From Ascidia mentula (taxonomy: Eukaryota > Chordata > Ascidiacea > Phlebobranchia > Ascidiidae): a stretch of DNA of 64,000 nt. The stretch spans positions 6,771,001-6,835,000 of the forward strand of contig OX387202.1 in assembly GCA_947561715.1 (NCBI GenBank). Direction: 5' to 3'. This document shows positions 46,440 through 57,126 of the stretch, one piece after another (position 1 is the stretch's first letter; each line of letters opens with the position of its first letter). Both the position numbers and the translations under genes were made by a program. The notes under the pieces are model-generated. The model searched no databases, was not told the DNA's origin, and saw only the letters and a list, made by a program, of their open reading frames with translations.

Positions 46440-48044
46440 TTTGCGTCCTGTAAAGTCGACAATAAATGCTTCGTGGGGTCCTTTACACTTTCACGACCAC
46501 CTATGACACTGATATTCTTTGGCAAACTGTATAAAAGTTTGCCCACCCGCTCTGAACAAGGAAGTAAAATCACAACCATTGAAGTGTCAAATTTTGAAGG
46601 ATGAAGGTTTTGTGACTCACAGGTTCTATAATGGGTGATTGTGGCTAATCGTGACTCCTTCATCAAGACCAGCTTTCCTTCAGTACGATACAATAGTCGT
46701 CTGTTTACCACAAAATATGATTACAACCAGTGATTAAAATTCAGAGAAACCCTAAATCATGCGGGGAAATATACCGAAGCTACATTTTCTTATGCTTTGT
46801 ATTTTGGTTGCAAACAATCAATTCACTTGCACACATTTTGTTTTACAAAAATGCCTCAAAGAACCTCGCAATTTTATTTCTTGATACATGTTTGTGCGCT
46901 GGACCAAGACCCCGATAAAGCCTCCTTGCAGGCTCAACGTCATTGTATAAAAGTGTATGTTTAATTGTGACAGAAGGACAGATTTGCTTTGCCATAACAA
47001 TATGCTTTGCAGCAACAGCAATACAATATTAATTCACCATCCATCACTTGCAGTTGTCTAAATGTCAGACAATAACATTACAGATACTATAACACATGTA
47101 ATTTACTGTCCCAATCTTTTGGCCGCAATCATTGCTTTAAAATAACTAAAAGCACAAATTAAAAAGTTGACGTAGAAAGCATTGGTTTTGTTGATCCTCG
47201 TTGGTGTAAAGCTTTTTTTCAACTTTTGCATGAACAATACCACGCTGAACCTACGCAGACGTTCTTGCTGCAGGAAATCCTGTTTAATAATCACATTGGT
47301 GATTTCTCTGAAACTTTTGCACACTTTCTTCCCGTATGACTATGAATAAGCTGATCGTTTCCATGGAAGTTTCATTCAACCAAGCACTTTTCAAATTCTT
47401 TCATCAAGGTTTTTGTTGTAGAAGACGTTTTGCGAGTCTAAAACCACAAATATATTTTCTGTAGCAAAATCCTGATTTCTTTCATTGTGATTTACATGCC
47501 GTCGGCATAAGTTGTGTTATAACAGCACTTTTTTCTATAGTTAAAAATACCAATAAAACATTTGCAGCAATTGGTTGTATTAACATTGCTAGCCTACTTG
47601 TATTGGTTGCCATGATAAAGTTACGCAAAAATGTTCACAATAAATGCAAAGCGTGACAAAAAGTGACGACGCCATCAAGCACCCGCAGTAAACAATAAGA
47701 AATACACTCAGACTTCTCGGATCATAAACTGCATTTTAACTGTTCCTCAACTACATAGGGTTCTTTGTGGGCGACTTATGAAAATCAAAGTTTGAACTAT
47801 TTTCTAATTGGCTATATGAAAAACACCGAAAGTTCAACAAACCCATACAAATCCAGACCGTTTTTAATTCGTGGGCTGCTTGAAGCATCGCCTCGACTGA
47901 CAGTGTCAATCACCCGTACCTACAATGGCAAACCAACATGGAGTTCGAGTGTACGCCTGTAAGCTAAACCAGATGGGTAACGAATTCATTTTGCCTGAGA
48001 AGTGTGAAAGGCAGAAGCACCAAACACTGCAGAAGACTCAACAG
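46440..48044. other. Upstream region of L2
   Basis: Near-identical to 29217-30815 upstream of L1, with scattered single-base changes. A 118-codon minus-strand frame (46711-46355) is the longer version of the frame stopped in L1. No supported gene. Confidence 0.4.
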
Positions 48045-48284
48045 TTACAACACATTATTGTAAACTGCCGGAAAGAAAACACATTGTTCTTTGTCGTTGA
48101 CGCATCTACTATTTTTGTGAATGTGCAGCGACTCAAGAAAGAGTCGCTTGGTGTGGTCCAACTCCTTTTCCAGAACGTGGGCTTTATCGAAGTCAACTTC
48201 GTGTCGCAATGTTTCCGCATGCTTGGCAAACGCAGTCTTGCTGGCATCTTTCGATGCGACATCACGGCGATGCTCTTTCGCATA
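48045..48284 (-). pseudogene. Penelope-like GIY-YIG fragment, unit 2 copy
   Basis: Same fragment as 30816-31055, with the same reading and the same stop. The solo LTR at 48286 interrupts it at the identical position. Confidence 0.55.
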
Positions 48285-48285
48285 C

Positions 48286-48740
48286 TGTGAGATTTCTGTG
48301 CGCGTAACTTTCCATGTGAGAAAATTTCACAACAATAGAAACGTCATAATGCCCCTACCAACTGTATGATGCAAGGCTAGTGCCAGCAGTCTTAATGTTT
48401 GCCACGTGTTGAACTTGTCCGCGTGCATTAAACTGTTTTGGTGGTTAAATATCTGTTGTGAATTGCAGTGAATTGACTTAAGTTGATAACTTAAATAGTG
48501 ACTGAATAACGAATATTAACCTGGTGCAACCGATTGCTATTCGAAGTCGGTCCTTGTGCATCTTGTATTGGTGAGTTAAATGTTGTCTGTCATGTTGCAT
48601 GTGTGACTGTTCGCTAATATGTGTTTGTTTGTTTAGTGAACGTGTCACAGTTTGTTAACTGTGCCGCAGAATAAAAGAATACTGTTCTTTCCTGACGGTG
48701 CGGTCAAACCTCTGTGACAAGGCTAGCTGGCCGTGTTACA
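48286..48740 (+). repeat. Solo Pao LTR with CATAC target duplication
   Basis: 455 bp, flanked by CATAC at 48281-48285 and 48741-48745, exactly orthologous to the gag-only element at 31057-34211. It matches the 5' LTR there through A48673 but the 3' LTR at T48711, so it is a recombinant of the two. Confidence 0.9.
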
Positions 48741-48745
48741 CATAC

Positions 48746-50697
48746 AGTACACAGTACGTATATTTTATGCCAGAAGAGCAGTACATTTTTAAATTTACCG
48801 AATGTTTAATTGTTTTTGTCAATCTACAGCCCTGACAAGCAAATTTTATACTAAATCTAACTTTAACCCATTCACCCTGATAAGCCATGGCACGAACCAC
48901 GTCAAAGTCCTGCACAGTTGCCACGAACCATATATTGATATCATTAAAAATTTATGGCACAATTGGGTGAAGTGCCATCTTTAAACCTTGTTTTGGTCGC
49001 ATTGTTTGAGTAACGGGGCCGTATATTAGAAAATATATACGTATAATTTGTTTAATTATATGTTGGATTGTTAGCGCCAAACATATTTGTCAAATGTTCT
49101 CGCGTACTAACCTGAATTCCCTTACCACAGGTTGGGAACCACATTGGAAATTGAACAATAGTAACCTTAACACGCTGGCAATTAATGCCCTCTAGTACAT
49201 TGGTGCGTTTTAAACCATAAACACTTATTGTGCAGCGTCATTCGTTTGGAATTGACGTCGTGTGCGGTCAACCGCCTTTGATGTATGAGCCACTGTTTTG
49301 ATGGAGTGAGAATGTGCCCGCAATTGCATATACTTTCTGTGCACAATATTCTGCTTGGATGCAACCACCAAAACTTTGGGTCACTGAATCCACTGAGACA
49401 ATGAAAAGCGTATACACAGAGTTATATCGTGCAAACTACATGAAAGGGAAAACTTTCTGATTTTGCAATTGAACAAAAACATCTCATGGTCTATATTGAA
49501 TTGTGGCATTTCGTAATCCCCAAATGACTGTAACAACGAAGACCCAGGCCAAATAAAACAAAAAATTTTATTAACAGATTGTAATCTCAGTCTAGCACCT
49601 CACTTTTTGTGAATGAAATCAGTGCAAATACTATCAAAAGACTTAAAAACAACAAGGATATTCATACTGCTGCTTGCTACCAACATCAGTATCGGAATTG
49701 CATAATCGACTTTTGATATGCGTGCTGGTAATGCTACCACATTTTGGATAGCTTTTATGGACAGACAAGTTAAATCTTCTTACGTTTTAGCTGGCATCCT
49801 TTTGGTTTGTGATCAGTCAGTTATACTATTATATTATATTCGATTGTATTGAAATTTTAGTCGTTGATTAATCGTGCAGTTCCACACGAATGGTAAGTTA
49901 ACAAAAATTCCCGACGTTACAATTCGCAAGCCATCAGGAAGTCACGTATTCTTATTACATACAACTTGTTTTTATTAAGTTGTAGAGGTATTGCACCTAT
50001 GAAATTGCTGGTATAGAAGTTTTGATTGCAGCTTATTGCCTGGTTATTTAGCTGTCATCAAACTACATTAAAGAGATCCAATAGATGGAAACAGAGTGGC
50101 CCTGCCTGAACCTATTTAATTTTTGTGACTCCTCTCCTCATTCATAGTTTCGTTTTTTATATGGAGGTGAAATTCTCAAAAACTACCTTAAAAGCTTTCG
50201 AATCCCCAAAATCAACACTAAAACAAAGCACGTTCGTGTTTTGCGACGTACTATTTCCTTCGTAATGGGTGAAAGCGGACTTCGGCACATTTAATTGTTT
50301 AGTTCGTACCAAATTATATAAAAAAAATCCATAAACTGACTTCTTGCAAATGTTTGGGCCTCATCAGTGCAGCTAGTAACCGAGTCTTTTCAGCAAAAAT
50401 TCTTGTTAAAATGCATTTTTAGCATTGGCTTGATTGACCTTGCTATTTTAAACCTTGATTTTTAAGTTGAGAAATCCATGGTTTTAACAAAACTTTTAAC
50501 GGACTTGAGTCGTGTGCAAAAAACAGTTTTACTGTGTGGTCGGCAGTAGCTTTATGCTTGAGTGATTTACCTGATGTTTGCTTTGTCCTGAATCAACAGA
50601 ATGATTCGTTAGTTGCAACGGACGTCTGAACTATCTGCTGTTTTGATGAAGAAGTTTATCTTTTAGCTAAGCTTCGGCTATTTAGTATTCTTGTATC
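48746..50697. other. Upstream region of gene D
   Basis: Homologous to 34217-36121. It includes a truncated MITE (about 48890-49140), about 100 inserted bases near 49495-49600, loss of about 80 bases present at 34938-35018, and a hammerhead-like relic at about 50365-50385 on the minus strand. No gene. Confidence 0.4.
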
Positions 50698-52383
50698 ATG
50701 GATGAATTGAATAGCGTAAGTTTATTGACTTTATTCTTTTTCGTGTAGTTGTAAATGATAATGTGATAATATAGCAATATCAAAAAACAACTGATTGCAT
50801 ATATTGGCTATGGCATATACAACCTGATTTAGTGAGGAATTTTTTCATATAATTGGTGCAGCTCAATTATTTCAATGCATTTAACAGAGTAGTAACCGTA
50901 TGTTGAAATCTACTTTTACGATGCTACATGCAATCTTTCAAAATATAATTAGTACAAGTGAACCATAGTTCAAAGTTTAAACCACCCAGTGCTCATGTAT
51001 CAGTATTGTTATTTTTGAAGTAAACTTCATTACAAAAGATTTTCTTGAATTGCAGCTTCGGGAATTCGACCCTGTAGATATTTCGCTCGATGTTGATTCT
51101 TGCGAGGTTGGAAATGGAAGTTTTGGCGTTGTACTGCTTGGACGACATAGAGTGTTAAGTCTTGTTGCAATGAAGTGCTTCAATATTACTGATGGCGGAA
51201 GACAAATGGCAAACATATTGAGACGGTAAGTTTTCAAAACTTGTACTTGATACAGTCAGACTATACTCATTAACACGCATTTCATTCATACGATTTTGCA
51301 CATAACAGGATACAAAGGGAATTCAGCCTACTTCAGCAAGCAAGCCATGACTGTATTGCGCGAGTATACGGCTGGGCAAAATGGCCTTTCAACATGGCCA
51401 TCGTTATGGAGTATTACCAAGGTGGAAATCTCAGAGATCTACTTGCTGACGAAAACGTCACCATTGGAATGACCCTGCGTCTTCGGTTTGCCGTTGAAAT
51501 AGCAACTGGCATTGCCGTCATTCACAACATATTTTCCGACAAGCGGTTGATACACGGCGACCTCAAACCGGGGAATGTGCTTTTCACTATAACGCTACAC
51601 TGCAAAATATCGGATTTCGGATGTGCCGAGATCGCCAACTACACAGGATCCACATCTTCGTCAGATCGACCTCTCGTTCGAAGGTGGAACATGACGATGC
51701 AATTTGCTGCACCAGAAAAATTCGATAATTTCAATTTGAAACCTTCGAAAGAACAGGATGTTTACAGCTATGGAGTGGTTCTTTATACAATGTTGACTCG
51801 CCAGCCACCCTTTGTCAACATCAGCGACCCCGAGGGTTTCAAAAGAGCAGTCAAAAATGGTCTTCGTCCAGATTGTTTGGGATTCCCAGCAATTGAAGCG
51901 TTGCTATGTGACGCGGATAAAGAAATCATGCGGCTTCTTGCAAGTGATATGGAAAGATGTTGGCATGCCAACACATCCTTAAGGCCAGACATAATCAGTG
52001 TTCGTGATAGATTGACAGTTACTTTACCAAGCAAGATCCAGTGGTAGTAGCTGAACAAGTTACAACTGCACTCAGAGGCATGCAAGTGGAAACGACGTGT
52101 TTTGACACAAACTATCAAAGACTGGCACGTTTACATCAGTTCTCATCTGAATCAAGAACCTTTACCAGTAAGTATTAAATTTCCCAGCTTGTGATTGAGA
52201 TATTTAAAAAAAATTGAAACATATTTTAGATGTGGAAGTACGACAAGAAAGCTCATCAACAGCGCTGGTGGATCAAACTTTGCATACAGGTATATACATA
52301 ACAAGACAAAATCATGTTCAAAAGTAAACTTCATGTAAAATTCGAATCGACAATGCGTGGCTTCCCGAAGTAGTCTATAAGTC

Positions 52384-52505
52384 TAAAAAAGCCATAATAA
52401 TTATTGAGAATTGCAGACAGGGTGTACACATTGTTTCGACCTGCAAGGTCTCATCAGTGCAGCTGTTCACTGTGGAACTGCGCTAGCTTTTACACTACCA
52501 GGCAC
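52384..52505 (-). mobile_element. Hammerhead-carrying element at the gene D breakpoint
   Basis: Minus-strand copy of the 43134-43314 element, 5'-shortened and ending in GGCTTTTTT. It fills exactly the gap between the truncated exon of the kinase half and the truncated TPR exon. The two flanks come from different places in the parent gene, so no target duplication is expected. Confidence 0.75.
52409..52464 (-). ncRNA. Hammerhead ribozyme, second copy
   Basis: On the minus strand: helix I strand AGCTGCA (52464-52458), core CTGATGA (52457-52451), helix II GACCT-TGC-AGGTC (52450-52438), GAAA (52437-52434) and the cleavage triplet GTC before TGCAATT. Helix III keeps three closing pairs and helix I has one mismatch and one G-T pair. 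The fold is weaker than at 43233 but the core is intact. Confidence 0.7.
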
Positions 52506-53043
52506 AAATGTTTGCTTGTCATGCAAACAAATCAAATGCAGCAGTGGGGATTAGAATGTGCCTCGGTGGTTTGAAGGAAATCAACAAACATGTGAGCGAA
52601 ACAAACTCCTTTGATCGGTCGATGTGGCAACAACATGTCATTCCAATTATGAGGAGCTTTGTGGTAAAAATTGAAAACATGGAAGACCTAAGCGAACGTG
52701 ACAGGGTCATTAATCAAACGTGGTGCATGCAGTTTACTGCTTACTGCTATCTTTTAATTCCTGATTTTGCATCAGCTGGGCCAATATTGGAAGAAGCCAT
52801 TCACTTAATGAAATCCACGTTTGGTGATGATGCTTGCAAATACCACGTGTTAGGACATTGTGTCTCCAACCTTGCCTTAGTGTATGGACGTCAAAAACGT
52901 TCTCAGGAATCCCTGAAGCTTTATGCGGAAGCAGTTGATATTTACACTAAGGCTGAAGATATCAGCGAAGAATACAGAAGTATCGTAATAGAAAAAACTA
53001 AGCGAAACAGATCAATTGAAATTTCTTCTCAAAGGCATACTTA

Positions 53044-53578
53044 AAAGAAAATGTCATTTTTAACAAATCTTTACAAAAAGTGTTTCTTTCAAAGCATTGA
53101 TTAAAAGTTGTAGTTTCGTTACCATAGTGTACTTGTATATTACTCTGATACTGCACGTATCAGTTTGTGTATGTTTAAATTTGAATAAAAATACGCTTTT
53201 TTCTGATTGGTCAATCCAAAACTTTTGCAATTCATTCCTTGGGCAACCACAAGTCAAACTTTCGCAGAGTTCCTTGAATGGAAAATAAAAACAGTTTGCA
53301 ATGAAAAATACCTTTGACAAATCTGCTTTCAGTAAAAAATTCAAGCGTTTCAAAAGTGAATGAATAAATTTGAAATATTATATGTCACTTTAAAGTTCAC
53401 TTGTAATGTAACTTCTTCAGCGTCAAATATCAACATGTTCTTGGTATGTAAAACTGTAAGATAGCCTGAAAAGTTTTGGAAAGATGCTAAGGCCTCAGGA
53501 AAACAGGACTACTATTTGTGTCGTATTTTATATTAGATATGGGATAAAAATATAAGTGTAACCAAACAAGCAAAAAAA
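53044..53578 (+). other. 3' flank of gene D
   Basis: Conserved tail sequence, closely matching 1449-1982 after gene A. It contains an AATAAA near 53184. PaoB begins at its end, at the same position as in the A flank. Confidence 0.55.
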
Positions 53579-56520
53579 TGCGAAACCTAAATACAACGCA
53601 ACCAATCGGGGCACAACAAACACAACTTCGCGATTGGGCGTCTTAAGGCACCAGTGAGCCTTGACGACCACCTGACGCACCACTACCTTCTTATCAGAAA
53701 GTACATCGGTCTTACGTCCCCATTTTGCCCTTTACTTTGTGGCTGGTTGTCATCCACCACAAGCACAACATCAGGGATGGCGAAATTACCATGTTCATTG
53801 GCCCACTTCGTTCTGGGCATTAGCGTGGGCAGGTACTCCCGTGACCATTTCCGCCAAGTATTGCACCTGGCGCCAGCGATTACGGTGGTAACAGTTCTTT
53901 CTTGTGAATAGTTCAGGGGACATATTCGGCGCTGCACTGCAGCAGTAGATGATTTGGTGTAAGTGGCTCCTCATCCTTCGGATGGAACGTTACCGGAACC
54001 AAGGGACGGGAGTTCAGCATTGCCTCGACCTCCACCATCAGAGTTCTCAGATTCTCATCAGATAAAGTCTGCTCCGCAAGCAGTATATTAAGAATCTTGC
54101 GCACCGAGCGTATCATCCGCTCCCATACCCCACCCATGTGGCTGGCAGTAGGAGGATTGGAGTTTCACGCAATCTCACGTTGTTGCAAATATTCGTGAAT
54201 CTGCTTTTGGTTCCACTTATGCAGTTCTTCACGCAGTATGCGCTCAGCTCCAACAAAGTTCGTACCGTTGTCACTGAAGATTTGGTCTGGCCGTCCACGA
54301 CGACCGATGAAACGTCGTATCCGTACCTCTTCACCTCATTTCGTCCTTGATTAACAAGAAAGGGGCCAAAGTAGCCAACACCGACCACTGAGAAAGGTGT
54401 CTTGTTAACCTGCAGCCTTGCAGAAGGAAGATCCGCCATGATCTGTTTTCCCGGGGATCCGTTTCTTCGTCGGCACGATACACACTTGCCGAGTACACGT
54501 CAAACTGCCACTTAGTAGCGTTGTCGTAAGGACGACCTCGTGTGTCCCATTCTGACATGACCAACCTCATGCTGCTGTATGATCACCAGGTCCGTAACCC
54601 GATGGGTGTATGGTAGAATGATCGGATGCTTCACATTAAAGTCGACAACTGCACGCTCAAGTCTTCCACCAACCCTCATAACTCCGTCAACAATATTTGG
54701 ATTAAGTTTTCCTAGAGCCCTTCTTTTCTTTCGTAGACGAATTGCTTCGCCCTTTGCCTTTGACATTGCGGCGATAATTTCTGGGAAACTGTGTTCTTGC
54801 ACATGTTTTACAATTTCGAGCTCAGCAACTTTAAGTTCGGCAACGGCCAATTGTCCAAAAGTTACTTCGTACTTTTCAGGAAACTTCTTTGACATCAACA
54901 TCAACTTGAACCGGAGCAGCCAACCGACAGCCTTTTTCAGCCGATTCCAAGATGAATATTTCGCAATAAGTCGATCTATTGCGGATTCACGAACGACCAG
55001 ATAACCTGTTTGAGCTTCTTTCTTCATAGGAAAAAAATTGATTGGCAAAGACGACAAGTCAGGAGGAGAAGGCCACGCATTTTCTTTCTACCAAAGAAAC
55101 TGAGGACCAGTGAGCCATCTGCTGGAGCTAAGGAATTTTTTTACGCTTAGCCCACGAGACGCTTCATCAGCTGGATTTACCTTTGTACCGACGTGCCTCC
55201 ATTGACCAGGACGTAAGACATCTTCGACTGTGGCCAGACGATTTGCCACGAACACTGGAAATCGCTTGTTGCTGTTAACAATGCTTTGAAGAACTGTAGT
55301 CGAATCCGTCCAGAAAACAGATTGACATTCGACCGGTCGAAGCTCTTTCCTTGCAAGTTGTTCCAGTCTGGCTGTAACAACTGCCGCTGTCAACTCCAGA
55401 CGTGGGATCGAACACGTCTTCAAGCGGGGAACACTTGCTTTGCCTATAACGAACGAACAGTAAATACGTTTTCGGTCGTCCACCAATCTCAAAGAGCTGT
55501 GGACGACGAATCTGCAAAATGGTGCAATTCTGTTTTGAGCACCTTACCGAAATCACGCGGCTTTATGCATCGAGATAAAACGACTTTTTCCAAGAACGGG
55601 AGTTTATGCAACCATTTTGCTCACGTTTCGGAGTCCTTGTCGGAGAGTACGTCATCCCACCCAAGCTGTTTTCTGCAAAGTTCTCTTTGCATCGTCTTGG
55701 CCACTACGATCACAGATGCTGCAAAACCAAGAGGGTCATACAATGAAGCCACCACAGACAGGATTGCCCTTTTGGTGAAGGTTTTCGGTTGTTTTTCATC
55801 GACGTTAAAACCGAATTCACCAACGAAAACCAAAAACACTTTCGCACGAGGAACTCGTAAGGTTCAGCTCCTTAACTGATTTTGCCCGTTCCATTTCATC
55901 AATGGACGCAAGAACTCGCTCGCTGTTACTTATCCACTTGGTCAGCCTAAACCCGTTTCTTTTAAGAAGTGCACAAATACCTTCGACCAACCGAACTGCT
56001 TCCGCTTCGGTCGGCACAGACTTTAGACAGTCGTCGACGTAGAAATTCTTCATGACAGTCTCGACGACCTTGCTCGACCTTTACAATCCTCAGCCACTTG
56101 CCTGAGGCAGAAACTCGCACTGAAGGGGGAAGAAGCTGTCCCGAACAAATGAACCAGCATCCTGTGATCGATGGGCTTCTTCGCCACATTGCCACCAGGC
56201 AACAACAAAAACGGAAAACGACTTTTCACGCATCTGATGGTACATGGCCTCCACGTCGGCCACGAGAGCTATACTTTCCATTCGGAATCTTGAAATCCTG
56301 AAGTAAAACGTCATTCAGCGACCGACCGCGACACTTGGCGGCGCAGTCCAAAACTACCCGCACCTTACCGGGCTTGTGAGGATTTGTAAGGATGGTGCGG
56401 CAGGTACCACGCTGATTCTCTAAACTGTTCTTAATCCGGAACTTCTTCAGCATAGCCTTGAGCTATGTAACTTTGAACCGTTTTTATGTACGCAACTCGC
56501 AGTTTGGCCTCAGGGGCGTC
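53579..56520 (-). pseudogene. BEL/Pao pol relic (PaoB copy 2)
   Basis: Uninterrupted counterpart of 1983-4308 plus 11786-11914. From high to low coordinates: reverse transcriptase (56453-55817, with [14 protein letters not shown] and the catalytic KNFYVDDCLKSV), linker (55839-55621, SLYDPLGFAASVIV), RNase H-like (55492-55088, IPRLELTAAV and FWTDSTTVLQSI), zinc region (55057-54512) and integrase core and tail (54439-53683, HMGG-like block at about 54137). Frameshifts at several joins and a rearrangement near 54310 make it dead. No LTRs were found. Confidence 0.8.
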
Positions 56521-57126
56521 TAACCCAAAAAGTTAATCAAAATTGAACCGGCAAAATAATTCATTGTATATAAATCAATATCTCTAGGACGTTTATTTGG
56601 ACAAGAAAAGCAATATCTTTGCGTAAAATATGCTGGACTTAAAAAAATCCAAATTACTTGCAAAGAGATAAGTGTCAGTGCGATCTCATTTTTCACAGAA
56701 ATACTAATTTAGCCTGAAATATTCATATTTGACGCTGCAAAAAGTGTACATTACATTACAACTCAACTTTAAAGTGACATATAATATTTCAAATTTAATC
56801 ATTCACTTTTGAAACGCTTGAACTTTTTACTGAAAGCAGATTTGTCAAAGGCATTTTTCATTGCAAACTGTTTTTATTTTCCATTCAAGAGAAAGTTGAC
56901 TTGGTAGCCCAAAGAATGAATTGCAAAAGTTTTGGATTGACCAATCAGAACAAAAGCGTATTTTTATTCAAATTCAAACATACACAAACTGATACATACA
57001 GTATAGGAGTAATATACAGGTACACTTACAATGAAACTACAACGTTCGATCAATGTTTTCGAAGAAACACATTTTTTGTTAAGATTTGTTGCAAATTTGT
57101 TGCGGCTGTGTAGAAAGCATTCTCCA
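56521..57126. other. 3' flank of gene E
   Basis: No gene. From about 56680 the minus strand matches the conserved tails of the other kinase-TPR copies, with an AATAAA complement near 56963. The first 150 bases are unassigned AT-rich DNA. Confidence 0.5.

Larger units (their letters stand above)
50698..53043 (+). pseudogene. Kinase-TPR gene D, truncated and rejoined
   Basis: Exons 50698-50715, 51056-51225, 51309-52167 and 52230-52289 encode the kinase half, with GNGSFG, VAMK, HGDLKPGN, DFG and APE all present. One T is missing near 52012, which shifts the frame and ends the protein soon after the kinase domain. The 5' end of the next exon is deleted near 52340. From about 52380 the gene is interrupted by a hammerhead element. 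TPR sequence resumes in mid-exon at 52506 and is open to 53043. A kinase-only product of about 310 residues is conceivable. Confidence 0.85.
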
